Below are positions 1-7,445 of a stretch of 8,873 nucleotides of DNA, in pieces (position 1 is the stretch's first letter; every line of letters begins with the position of its first letter). The stretch is from Alphaproteobacteria bacterium (GTDB lineage Bacteria; Pseudomonadota; Alphaproteobacteria; Micavibrionales; CSBR16-224), in the NCBI GenBank assembly GCA_006226225.1, contig SBHI01000046.1, positions 1-8,873 of the forward strand, read 5' to 3'. Under the pieces are notes generated by a model. It saw only the letters and a list, made by a program, of their open reading frames with translations, was not told where the DNA came from and searched no databases. The position numbers were made by a program, and so were the translations under genes.

Positions 1-3000
1 GGCGCGGCAGCATCCGGTTTGTTGTCATTCGCCGTTGTCTTGGCCTGATAAAAGGCCATCGAGGGCGTGAATTTCTTGATCGGCGGCACCGGATCGGGTG
101 CCTGCTGTTTCGCCCACATCGGCAGGCCGGATTTGCGGCGTTTCTTCACAGGGCGCACGCCGTCATCTTTCGGACGGGCGGTCTGCGGCGCGGTAAAGCG
201 CATGATCGGGCCGTTTTCGCCTTCCTCAAAGCTCAGCGATTTGCCCAGATTTTCTTCCATGCCTTTACGGGCAAGCTCGTACCAGCAGTCTTCGCGGCGG
301 TTTTTGCTGTTCTGGTAACCGAAAATCATCAAACGGTCTTCGGCGCGGGTCATCGCAACATACAGCAAACGGCGGTATTCCTGATCGCGTTCTTTTTCGA
401 TCTTTTCACGCTCGGCCTCAAAATATTTGTTTTCATTCTCGGCACGCGGTACCCACAGCGGCACGGTGCGCTCGCCTTTCGGCCATAGCAGTTTCGGACG
501 CGTTTTCGAGTTATTGGCGGGAACCGTCGTCGTATCGGGCATAATCACGATCGGTGCTTCCAGACCTTTCGCGCCATGCACCGTCATAATGCGGATTTTC
601 GGATTGCTGCTGTCGCCGTCGATCTCGCGTTTGATTTCGGATTCACCGGCATTCATCCATGAGATAAAGCCCTGCAATGCGGGCGTGTTCATCTTCTCGA
701 ACCGCTCCAGCGCGTTCATGAATTCGACAATCGCATCTTCCGCTTCAAAGCCCAGACGACCATACAGGCCGTACAGGCCGGAATTCTCATCACCGGGGCA
801 GGGCTTCATCAGCACATCGGCATAGAAATCATAGGGGCGGCGTGCCTTGGCGGCTTCTTTGCGTTCGGTCAGATAATCGACGATTTCTTGGTGTTTTTTG
901 CTGCTGCCCGCTTTGTCTTTCAGCGCATCCCACAGCGAGCCTTCACGACCCAGTGCCAGTTCTTCCAGCTCTTTGTCATTCAGTCCGATCAGTGGCGATT
1001 TCAGCAGCGTGGCCAGTTTGAAATCATCGCGCGGGAACAGCGAGAATTCTCCGACAGCCAGCAAATCCATCACGGCGATCTGGTCGCGCAGCGTAATGCG
1101 GTCGGCACCGGAAACGGGGATGTCGCGTTTTTTCAGGGCACGGATCATGTCATCAACAAAGCGCGAGCGGCGGCGCACCAAAATCATGATATCCGATGGC
1201 GTAATGGCGCGTCCGCGGGCTTTCAGCTTTTCGCCGCTTTTCAGCCAGCCGTCAATCTGGTCGGCGATATTTTCGGCAAGGTCAACGGAGGGGTCATAGC
1301 TTTCTTCCTTTTCCGTCGGCAGCGGCCAGGGCGGCAGCGGGCGCATGCCGCGTGATTCAAAAGGCGGGTGAATTTCAACAACACCGCTTTGCCCCGTACG
1401 GAACGGTTTGTGTTTGATGTCCTTTTCCTTGTCTTCAAAAGACAACCCGTCACAGGCTTCCTGATTTTTAAACACGGCATCAACGGCGGACATGATCGCA
1501 GGGCTGGAACGGAAGGTGACTTCCATCTGCACATGTTCCCATTTGCCGCCGGCTTTTTTGACCTGCTCGGCGAAAAATTCGCGGCGGCGCTTAAATTCCT
1601 GTGGGTCTGCGCGCTGAAAACTGAAAATCGACTGTTTCTCGTCACCGACAACGAACATGGTGCGGCTTTTCGCATCCGGTTTTTTGCCGTTTTCGGGGTT
1701 GAAGAATTCCTTGGTCAGGGCGGCGATAATCGACCACTGGTCGGGGTTGGTGTCCTGCGCCTCGTCAACCAGCACATGTTCCAGATTGCCTTCCAGCTTT
1801 TGCAAAGCCCATGCCGCGCCGTCATTCTCTTCCAGAAAGACCAGTGTGCGGTAAATCAAATCATCATAATCCAGCGCATTGATGGCGCGTTTGCGTTCTT
1901 TGTAATTGTCCAAAATGGCATTGGATAAGACCAGCAATGCCTCGGTGCTACGGGCAACGCTGACCGTGCGCATGGCTTCCAGCCCTTCCATAACGCGGTT
2001 TTGTTCCGCTTCCAGAATTTCCTGCGCGGCGGCAGTGGCTTTGGTGGACAGGCGCTTGCGCGGCTCATTCGCTTCGGTCAGGAAGGTCTTGATATAATCG
2101 TCCAGCATTTCCAGACGCTCATGTGGCTTGGCGTCAAGGAAGGCGCGGATTGTGGCACCGCGTTCCTTATCGGCATCCGTGCCGGTCTCCAGAATGTCGC
2201 AGGCATTATAAAGGGCACTGATCGCGGGAGCCTGACCGTTCAGGCCAGCATCTTCGCACATCGCTTTGCGCAGAGAGCTTTCACCCGTGCCGCGCGTTGC
2301 GCCCAGCTGTTTGTAAACGGCATCCAATGCGCCGTTGATCGTGCCCGATCCGTCATCATGGTTTTGGAAGACGCTCAAAAGCTCGCCGCGGCGATAGGTG
2401 ATCTCGCCGATCAGGGACATGAAATCCTCTTCCGAGACATTCGGTGTAATGCGGCGTACGGCTTTGGCCAGATCGGAGTCCGGCTCGTCCTGTACCTGCT
2501 GCAGAATATCGGCCTGTGACTGGCGCAGCAATTCGCGTGCGCTCTGGTCGTCCAGCACATCGAAATAGGGCGGGATGCCTGTTTCAACGGGGAAACGTTT
2601 CAAAAGCGACTGGCAGAAGGAGTGAATGGTCTGGATTTTCATACCGCCCGGCGTATCCAGATATTCGGCAAACAGACGGCGCGCCTGCTGGCGTGTTTTC
2701 ACATCGGGGGATTTTCCCGTCAGTTTTTTCAGGCGGGTGTTCAGCATTGCGTCCGAACAGGTTGCCCAGCGCTCCAATTCTTCACGGATACGGTTTTTCA
2801 TGACCGAGGCACCGGCATTGGTGAAGGTGACGCAAAGAATGTTTTCCGGTTCGGCACCCTCCAGCATCAGGCGCAGTACACGGTCGGTCAAAACTTTGGT
2901 TTTACCCGTTCCGGCGGATGCCGTGACCCAGACACTGCTGTTGGGGTTGGAGGCACGGCGCTGAACCACATTGGGATCCGGCTTGCGGCTGCGCCCTTGC

Positions 3001-3026
3001 GCGGATGTTTTCTTCGGTGCGGCCAT
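1..3026 (-). CDS. addA: AddA, helicase-nuclease subunit of the AddAB double-strand-break repair enzyme (3' end beyond window)
   Basis: ATP-driven 3'-5' DNA translocase and nuclease subunit that, with AddB, resects double-strand ends and prepares them for RecA. I translated the frame by hand from the ATG to base 3 (1008 codons) and found no stop. UvrD-family motifs appear in order: Walker A ASAGTGKT at residues 36-43 (K42), motif Ia CVTFTN, Walker B VDEAQD (D421-D425), motif III GDEKQS (Q465), motif IV TFRSS (R506), motif V MTVHGAKGLE (H817) and motif VI YVAMTRAEDR (R894). The C-terminal PD-(D/E)XK nuclease domain, roughly the last 150 residues in alphaproteobacterial AddA, should lie beyond base 1. 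The start is the ATG at 3026-3024, 10 bases after the addB stop, with an AGGAAG/AAGGA ribosome site in the gap, so it is co-transcribed and probably translationally coupled with addB. Motif Ia reads TFTNAGASVM rather than the usual TFTKAAAAEM, a mild deviation. Identity is secure. Confidence 0.95.
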   Translation of the reverse strand, partial: MAAPKKTSAQGRSRKPDPNVVQRRASNPNSSVWVTASAGTGKTKVLTDRVLRLMLEGAEPENILCVTFTNAGASVMKNRIREELERWATCSDAMLNTRLKKLTGKSPDVKTRQQARRLFAEYLDTPGGMKIQTIHSFCQSLLKRFPVETGIPPYFDVLDDQSARELLRQSQADILQQVQDEPDSDLAKAVRRITPNVSEEDFMSLIGEITYRRGELLSVFQNHDDGSGTINGALDAVYKQLGATRGTGESSLRKAMCEDAGLNGQAPAISALYNACDILETGTDADKERGATIRAFLDAKPHERLEMLDDYIKTFLTEANEPRKRLSTKATAAAQEILEAEQNRVMEGLEAMRTVSVARSTEALLVLSNAILDNYKERKRAINALDYDDLIYRTLVFLEENDGAAWALQKLEGNLEHVLVDEAQDTNPDQWSIIAALTKEFFNPENGKKPDAKSRTMFVVGDEKQSIFSFQRADPQEFKRRREFFAEQVKKAGGKWEHVQMEVTFRSSPAIMSAVDAVFKNQEACDGLSFEDKEKDIKHKPFRTGQSGVVEIHPPFESRGMRPLPPWPLPTEKEESYDPSVDLAENIADQIDGWLKSGEKLKARGRAITPSDIMILVRRRSRFVDDMIRALKKRDIPVSGADRITLRDQIAVMDLLAVGEFSLFPRDDFKLATLLKSPLIGLNDKELEELALGREGSLWDALKDKAGSSKKHQEIVDYLTERKEAAKARRPYDFYADVLMKPCPGDENSGLYGLYGRLGFEAEDAIVEFMNALERFEKMNTPALQGFISWMNAGESEIKREIDGDSSNPKIRIMTVHGAKGLEAPIVIMPDTTTVPANNSKTRPKLLWPKGERTVPLWVPRAENENKYFEAEREKIEKERDQEYRRLLYVAMTRAEDRLMIFGYQNSKNRREDCWYELARKGMEENLGKSLSFEEGENGPIMRFTAPQTARPKDDGVRPVKKRRKSGLPMWAKQQAPDPVPPIKKFTPSMAFYQAKTTANDNKPDAAA

Positions 3027-3036
3027 ATCCTTCTTC
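3027..3036 (-). promoter_or_regulatory. addA ribosome binding site in the addB-addA gap
   Basis: On the minus strand the ten bases between the addB TAG and the addA ATG read GAAGAAGGAT, preceded by an AG from the stop codon region. AGGAAG/AAGGA lies 3-9 bases before the ATG. This fixes the addA start and fits translation of both genes from one message. There is no room for a terminator or separate promoter in the gap. Confidence 0.7.
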
Positions 3037-6000
3037 CTACCTTTTGCGGTTGCGTGCGGCGGCGCGTTTCTTTGCGGCAGCCGTCTGCGTTTTTGTTGCC
3101 GTCTTGGTCGGTGTTTTTGCTTTCGGCTTTGCCGTTGTTTTCTTTTTTGCAGCCGGTTTTTTGGCTTGCGCGCGCGCCTGTTTTCTGGCTTCGCGCTGCT
3201 CGTATTTCCATTCCTCTTCACGTGAAAGATGTGTGAAGTTGTTGAAACGCGGTGCAAGGCGCGGACGCGGCGTCGGCAGGAACGGCGTGTCTTCGTCAAG
3301 GAAGGTTTCCATCAATGCGGTCAATCCTTCCAGTGCCTCTTGCTCCAGACGGTTGATGTCGTCATTGATCGGTGTAATCTTACCGGGCGGCTGTCCGCCG
3401 GAGATTTTCCAGTATTCCAGCGATCCGACTTTGCCGGCATTCACACCTTTAAAGCCACCGGCGAGTGCGATCAGTGCCTCCAGCGTCAGCTGCGGCGAAA
3501 AGCCGCGCACAACGGCGCTTTTTGCCGGAACGGTTCCGGTTTTGTAATCAATAATCGCGAGGCGGTCATCATTCAGTTTGTCGATGCGGTCGGCAATTGC
3601 CGTCAGGGTGAATTTGCCATTTTTGGTTTCAATTTCCAGACGGCCTCCGGCCTCGGTGCCGATGGTCTGGGCGTATTCGCGGCGTTTGGTTTCCTCGCGG
3701 ATAAACCATTCGGCGATATATTCAAAACGCGGCCACCAGAAGGCGCGGACGGTCGGGTTATCCAGACGCGTGTCGAAAACCTCCTTGCCGATATCAATCA
3801 GCTTTTCATAGCCGTCTTTCGGAATTTCGTCCGGATATTGCGTCACGAATTTTTCAAGAATTTCGTGGATGAAGTTACCACGCTCACGGGCGCTGGGCTC
3901 TGAATCCAGCGCTTCACGCGGGTTCAGCTTCAGAATCTGGCGGGCGTAAAGCGAGTAGGGATCACGCAGCAGCGTTTCAATTGCTGTTGCCGACAATTGT
4001 GTCGGACGTGCGTCTTTCGGCGGTTTCGGTGCGGGCGGTGCAATCGGTTTGACAACAGACGGCTTGTGCAAGGCCTCATTGATGGAGGCCATCTGGTTTT
4101 TGCTTTCCAGATTTTCGTTTAATCCGGTTTTGCCAAGCACCATGCGCAGACGCGTCAGGAAGGGCGAAGACACGGTCGGTACATCGCCATCGCGTTCGGC
4201 GCGGGTCAAAAGGACATCGGGGGACGCCATCACCTGCGTAAAGTCATTCGCTGCCTTACCCAGATGCAGATCGGAAGAGGGCAGGTTCAGCTTTTTCAGC
4301 ATGTCGCGCGACAGCCAGTTGATATCCGGCGGTGAGCTGGGCCATGTGTTTTCGTTCAATCCGGAAACGATCATGGTGTCAGCTTTGAATAAACGCGCTT
4401 CACGCGGGCTTAAAATATAAAGATTACTGTGCGACGGCGGCTGCGGGCGTACGGCGACGGAACGCAGCAGCGTGCTGACCACACCGACATATTCCTCCCC
4501 TGTGACGGGCGGCATGCAATCGGCATATTTGCGCAGCTCGGTAAAGAAATTCATGGCTTTTTTACCGGCTTTGCCCGTCCACATTTTTGAACGGCCGTCA
4601 GCACCGGGCTCACCCGCCATCATTTCGGCAAAGGAGATATGCTTGTCCAGCAGTTCGGCAAAATTCTGTTTCTCGCCGCTTTGCATGGCTTCAAGGAAGG
4701 GGTGCGACATTTCCGTAATTTCTTCCAGCCATGTTTGCAGGGCTTCCAGCTCCGCTTTTCGTTTTTCGGCGCGGGGCGAGGTCGGGCGGTCTTTCAAATC
4801 CTGTTTTTCGGCGCGCGGATTAAAGGCGTTTTTCAGGCGTTTTTTCAAACCGTCCAGCCCGGGCTCGGGGCGCGGGCCGTGCAGCAGATAATCTTCCAGA
4901 CGGTCGACATTCTCCAGCGTTTCTTCCCGTTCTTTCCCCAGTGTGGCGTAGGGGTGTTTCAAGGCGGACAGTAAGGTAATCGGGGAGAGCTCGTCCGCAG
5001 CCATCGCGGCCGTCAGGCGCATCCAGATACCGGTTTTGGTATCGGCAAGAGCGCGTTCAACAGAATCCTGCACATTGATGCCCCAGTGTTTCAGGCGCGC
5101 GCCGACGCGGCGGGCCAGTGAACGGTCAGGCGTAACCAGCGCAACCGTGCGGCCTTTGGTTTCCAGCGTTTCCCGCATTTTTAGCGCGATAATGCTGGCC
5201 TCCTGCTGCGGGGTCGAGCAGGTCGCGAGCTCCATACCGGTCAGTGAACGGACATCGATCATCTGGCTGTTTTTGGTATCGGTTTTGCGGTGGCTTTTCT
5301 TGGCCGTCGGATCCGGCGCTTTTTCCAGCTTCAACCACTTATCCGCCGTTGCGGCAGGGCGCATGGTTTCGGAAATCAGTTTGCGGCGCGCCTTGGCGTT
5401 TTCTTTGGCATTTTGTTGCTGTTTGACGGTGGCGCTATCTGCGTCCTCATTCCATTCTTTCATGTCATCACGGGAAATTGACAGCGCATCCAACATCTGT
5501 TTGAAGCCGTATTGCGGATGTGCTTCGTCAATGCTTTCCCAGCTTTCGTCATCCAGGTCGTGGTCAACGCCCGGTAGGACGATCCGTCCTTTGGGAGAAC
5601 TGGCAACGGCATCGACAAGATCCATCTCCGCATTGCTGACATGGGTAAAGCCCGCCATAATGACAGGCCCTTTGGGCGGCGTATGTTTCCAATGTGCCGC
5701 CTGAATGGCAGTGACGGCGTTTTTGTGATCCTGCGGATCAATCATGCCGTGCTCCGACAAAATCTGCGGCCAGCGTTCCGTCAGAATCTTCAGAAATTCA
5801 TGGGTTTTCTGCCATTGCTCGGAAAACTCGTCCGGTGCCAGCGTTTCCAGATTTTTCAGTTCAACGCCGTGCTTTTGCGTGAAATCAAGAAAACGACCCA
5901 GTTCCTCACCCAGACGGATAGCCTTTTCGGGGGAACTTGCCATGCCTGGTACAGCCAAAATCTCTTTTGCCAGCAGTAGCTTTCGTTGCATTTGCGGGAT

Positions 6001-6381
6001 AGCGGGCGGCAAATCCATCAGTGCCTCTGACAGAATCGGATCCTGCGCGATTTTCAAAGAGGCAACTTCGTCATCGAAATCGCGCGGCGTGTAAATCTGC
6101 GGCAGAACGGCGGATTTACCTTTGGAGAGGGAAACAAGCGCCTCGCGCAAGGCGGTGGCATTGCTGCGCGTCGGCAGGATGATCGTGTAATCGGCCAGTG
6201 CCAGCGCGTCATCCCCGACCTCGTTCAGGAGGCCTTCAGCCAGATTGGTAATAAAGTTATGTTCGGCGGGAATATCATAGACATCAAAGACAGCCGGTGT
6301 TTTGCCGCCGCTGCTGCCACCGTCTTTTCCGGCACTGTTTTCAGTACCATTCATTTGACCTTTTGGGTTGTTGGGCAGCAT
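3037..6381 (-). CDS. addB: AddB, nuclease/inactivated-helicase subunit of AddAB
   Basis: Partner of AddA in break resection. The N-terminal half is helicase-like but lacks a good Walker A: the equivalent segment is IILPTRSNATALR at 67-79. Family landmarks follow: IMAGFTHVSNAEMD, LPGVDHDLDD and SGLNENTWP (G674). The C-terminal PD-(D/E)XK nuclease is complete: H839 (GNFIHEIL), D931 (ADRID), D945-Y946-K947 (IIDYKTG) and Q964. At 1114 aa it is longer than typical alphaproteobacterial AddB (about 1000 aa). The excess is a Gly/Ser/Lys-rich leader (residues 13-28) and a Lys/Ala/Thr tail of about 50 residues with no acidic residue. Only two cysteines occur, so the four-Cys iron-sulphur cluster of Bacillus AddB is absent. 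The chosen ATG has TGAGG 7 bases upstream; Met10, with AAAGG 4 bases upstream, is an alternative start. First gene of the addBA operon. Confidence 0.94.
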   Translation of the reverse strand: MLPNNPKGQMNGTENSAGKDGGSSGGKTPAVFDVYDIPAEHNFITNLAEGLLNEVGDDALALADYTIILPTRSNATALREALVSLSKGKSAVLPQIYTPRDFDDEVASLKIAQDPILSEALMDLPPAIPQMQRKLLLAKEILAVPGMASSPEKAIRLGEELGRFLDFTQKHGVELKNLETLAPDEFSEQWQKTHEFLKILTERWPQILSEHGMIDPQDHKNAVTAIQAAHWKHTPPKGPVIMAGFTHVSNAEMDLVDAVASSPKGRIVLPGVDHDLDDESWESIDEAHPQYGFKQMLDALSISRDDMKEWNEDADSATVKQQQNAKENAKARRKLISETMRPAATADKWLKLEKAPDPTAKKSHRKTDTKNSQMIDVRSLTGMELATCSTPQQEASIIALKMRETLETKGRTVALVTPDRSLARRVGARLKHWGINVQDSVERALADTKTGIWMRLTAAMAADELSPITLLSALKHPYATLGKEREETLENVDRLEDYLLHGPRPEPGLDGLKKRLKNAFNPRAEKQDLKDRPTSPRAEKRKAELEALQTWLEEITEMSHPFLEAMQSGEKQNFAELLDKHISFAEMMAGEPGADGRSKMWTGKAGKKAMNFFTELRKYADCMPPVTGEEYVGVVSTLLRSVAVRPQPPSHSNLYILSPREARLFKADTMIVSGLNENTWPSSPPDINWLSRDMLKKLNLPSSDLHLGKAANDFTQVMASPDVLLTRAERDGDVPTVSSPFLTRLRMVLGKTGLNENLESKNQMASINEALHKPSVVKPIAPPAPKPPKDARPTQLSATAIETLLRDPYSLYARQILKLNPREALDSEPSARERGNFIHEILEKFVTQYPDEIPKDGYEKLIDIGKEVFDTRLDNPTVRAFWWPRFEYIAEWFIREETKRREYAQTIGTEAGGRLEIETKNGKFTLTAIADRIDKLNDDRLAIIDYKTGTVPAKSAVVRGFSPQLTLEALIALAGGFKGVNAGKVGSLEYWKISGGQPPGKITPINDDINRLEQEALEGLTALMETFLDEDTPFLPTPRPRLAPRFNNFTHLSREEEWKYEQREARKQARAQAKKPAAKKKTTAKPKAKTPTKTATKTQTAAAKKRAAARNRKR

Positions 6382-6408
6382 GGTCCGGCCTCAGCCTTCC
6401 TTTAGCAT

Positions 6409-6442
6409 TGTCATAAATGATGTTCTAAATATGTTTATGACA
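6409..6442. repeat. 9-bp inverted repeat TGTCATAAA-N16-TTTATGACA, candidate operator
   Basis: The arms at 6409-6417 and 6434-6442 are exact reverse complements, 16 bases apart, so their centres are about 25 bases apart. The right arm touches the -10 hexamer of the proposed addB promoter, and the left arm falls in the addB leader. That position suits a repressor site. It is too AT-rich, and its loop too long, for an intrinsic terminator. The binding protein is unknown. Confidence 0.45.
6422..6436. promoter_or_regulatory. LexA-like box GTTC-N7-GTTT in front of addBA
   Basis: The alphaproteobacterial LexA site is the direct repeat GTTC-N7-GTTC. Here GTTC (6422-6425) is followed by seven bases and GTTT (6433-6436), a match at seven of eight fixed positions. 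It lies just downstream of the predicted addB -10, where LexA binding would block transcription. A one-mismatch match in AT-rich DNA can occur by chance, so this is a suggestion only. Confidence 0.3.
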
Positions 6443-6468
6443 TTATAATATTATTACCCCGAGGTCAA
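6442..6468 (-). promoter_or_regulatory. Candidate sigma-70 promoter for addBA
   Basis: Read on the minus strand, TTGACC (plus positions 6463-6468) is followed after 15 bases by a perfect TATAAT (6442-6447). The spacer is shorter than the preferred 17, so strength is uncertain. Transcription would start near 6435, leaving a leader of about 55 bases before the addB ATG. The inverted repeat and LexA-like box lie across the -10 element and the start point. Confidence 0.45.
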
Positions 6469-6536
6469 GAAAATTACACAAGATGCGGACAGGTGCGGTT
6501 TTCACTTTTCATTTGCATTTCTATCGCGGTGGCCGC

Positions 6537-6566
6537 TTGATTTTAATGAAATAACTGTGTCAGAAT
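6537..6566 (+). promoter_or_regulatory. Weak promoter candidate for the MORN lipoprotein gene
   Basis: TTGATT (6537-6542) and CAGAAT (6561-6566) are separated by 18 bases. The -10 is preceded by TGT, an extended -10 feature. Four of six bases match in each hexamer. No better candidate was seen upstream of the gene. The predicted leader is about 45 bases. Confidence 0.3.
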
Positions 6567-6615
6567 GAGTAAATTTTGCGCAATTCTCGACTAGTCCGGA
6601 AGATTGTCAGGCTTT

Positions 6616-7134
6616 ATGCGGTATATAAGGATCATAATTGTTTCATTGATGTTGCTCACGACACAGTTCCTTGTCGGCTGCGAGGAACAGGAGGCGGGTG
6701 TGACCACAAAGCTGGCGCAGAAGGGCGAATTGATGTATCAGCCCGGTGCGCAGGAACCTTATACGGGTAAATATCACGAATTCTATGACAACGGCCAGAT
6801 GAAAACCGAAATCATGTATTTTCAGGGGCAGAGATACGGCATTATGACGTTGTGGCATAGTGACGGCGTCAAGGCCTATGAAGGAGAATACCGCGCAGAT
6901 AAACGTTTTGGTACGCATATTGAATGGTTCAAGGACGGTACAAAAAAATCCCAGACGCAATATGAGAACGATCATAAACACGGCGTGGAAATTATCTGGT
7001 ATCCGAGCGGCAATAAACTATCCGAAATAGAATATAAATTTGACCAAAAGGACGGCCGTGCGCAGGGCTGGTTTCAGGACGGCAAGCTGATTTATGATAA
7101 CCAATACCGCCGCGGCATCCAGCGTCTGGAATAG
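6616..7134 (+). CDS. MORN_2-repeat lipoprotein, YwqK-like
   Basis: Predicted 172-residue lipoprotein. A basic N-terminus (MRYIRIII) leads into a hydrophobic stretch and the lipobox LVGC with Cys22, so the mature protein should be lipid-anchored at an envelope membrane. Residues from about 50 onward hold five tandem units of about 23-25 residues with the pattern G-x3-W/F-Y/F-x-D/S-G-x-K-x3-Y. Examples are EWFKDGTKK, IWYPSGNKL and GWFQDGKLI. This is the MORN_2 repeat (COG2849, YwqK-type), often annotated as a toxin-antitoxin antitoxin. That label is doubtful for an exported lipoprotein. I chose ATG 6616 over the in-frame TTG at 6604 because it gives a compact signal peptide. It ends 86 bases before the antidote gene and probably has its own promoter. 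It is AT-richer than addAB (two hand-counted 60-base segments gave 45-48% GC). Function unknown. Confidence 0.8.
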   Translation: MRYIRIIIVSLMLLTTQFLVGCEEQEAGVTTKLAQKGELMYQPGAQEPYTGKYHEFYDNGQMKTEIMYFQGQRYGIMTLWHSDGVKAYEGEYRADKRFGTHIEWFKDGTKKSQTQYENDHKHGVEIIWYPSGNKLSEIEYKFDQKDGRAQGWFQDGKLIYDNQYRRGIQRLE

Positions 7135-7152
7135 GAATTTGCGCCGGTTTAT

Positions 7153-7181
7153 TTGTAGAAAATCCGCAGAGCTGTTATAAT
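7153..7181 (+). promoter_or_regulatory. Promoter of the toxin-antitoxin operon
   Basis: A perfect TATAAT lies at 7176-7181. The base stretch 17 upstream is TTGTAG (7153-7158), which matches only the first three positions of the -35 consensus. Transcription would begin near 7188, about 33 bases before the antidote ATG. The -10 lies inside the left arm of the palindrome, so whatever binds the palindrome would block the promoter. Confidence 0.5.
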
Positions 7182-7196
7182 ATAAGTTATAACAGC
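7171..7196. repeat. 26-bp palindrome, likely antitoxin operator
   Basis: GCTGTTATAA (7171-7180) and its exact reverse complement TTATAACAGC (7187-7196) flank the 6-base spacer TATAAG. The element overlaps the -10 and start point of the toxin-antitoxin promoter. AbrB/MazE-fold antidotes bind DNA as dimers and commonly repress their own operon with the toxin, so this is the natural candidate site. Confidence 0.65.
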
Positions 7197-7208
7197 ATTT
7201 TATTATCC

Positions 7209-7214
7209 GGGAGG
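7209..7214 (+). promoter_or_regulatory. Ribosome binding site GGGAGG of the antidote gene
   Basis: A strong GGGAGG sits 6 bases before the ATG at 7221 but only 3 bases before the in-frame GTG at 7218. Spacing therefore selects the ATG. Confidence 0.75.
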
Positions 7215-7220
7215 CTTGTG

Positions 7221-7445
7221 ATGCATAAAACCGTGATCCGCAAAATCGGTAATTCCGACGGGCTGATACTGACCAAGGAAGATTTGTCCCATCTGCATGT
7301 GAAGGAGGGGGATGAAGTTTTTATCATTAAAACGCCGGACGGCTTGTCCATTACCTCTTACGATCCCGAATTTGAGAAGCAGCTGGATAGTGCGGAAAAA
7401 ATTATGAGCAAATATAAAAACGCTTTGCACGAGCTTGCCAAATGA
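7221..7445 (+). CDS. AbrB/MazE-fold antitoxin, Doc-partner family
   Basis: Cytoplasmic antidote of 74 residues that should bind and neutralise the Doc toxin encoded next and repress the operon. The N-terminal 45 residues form the swapped-hairpin AbrB/MazE/SpoVT DNA-binding domain: RKIGNSDGLILTKEDL, then VKEGDEVFI. The C-terminal part, SYDPEFEKQLDSAEKIM followed by KYKNALHELAK, is the conserved toxin-binding tail of the family described as TIGR02609, the putative addiction module antidote found beside Doc. IGNSDG replaces the more usual IGNSLG. The ATG is preferred over GTG 7218 because of GGGAGG spacing. Its TGA overlaps the toxin ATG (ATGA), which couples translation and keeps antidote in excess. 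Family assignment is confident; activity is inferred. Confidence 0.9.
   Translation: MHKTVIRKIGNSDGLILTKEDLSHLHVKEGDEVFIIKTPDGLSITSYDPEFEKQLDSAEKIMSKYKNALHELAK

Larger units (their letters stand above)
6382..6615. other. Divergent AT-rich intergenic region between addB and the MORN lipoprotein gene
   Basis: No ORF in this region looks like a gene. It is clearly richer in A and T than its surroundings, especially 6401-6480. Reading leftwards it carries the addB control elements: a TATAAT-type promoter, a 9-bp inverted repeat and a GTTC-N7-GTTT direct repeat. Reading rightwards it carries a weak promoter for the lipoprotein gene. The stretch 6481-6530 shows nothing I can assign. Confidence 0.6.

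Noticed and set aside
888..2519. Long plus-strand open frames opposite addA (for example 888-1355, 1368-1928, 2001-2519)
   Set aside because: They are antisense shadows of addA, whose minus-strand frame is fully open and carries all helicase motifs. Their translations lack recognisable domains.
3005..5979. Plus-strand open frames opposite addB (for example 3005-3547, 3229-3903, 5036-5704)
   Set aside because: They lie antisense to addB. Their Phe-, Ser- and Arg-rich composition is what the complementary strand of Lys/Glu-rich coding sequence gives.
6604..6615. TTG start four codons upstream for the MORN lipoprotein
   Set aside because: ATG 6616 gives a standard short basic signal peptide. 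The TTG would have its purine-rich site only about 2 bases away.
7171..7200. Palindrome after the MORN gene as an intrinsic terminator
   Set aside because: The stem is mostly A-T and no T-run follows directly. Its overlap with TATAAT and position before the antidote gene fit an operator better.
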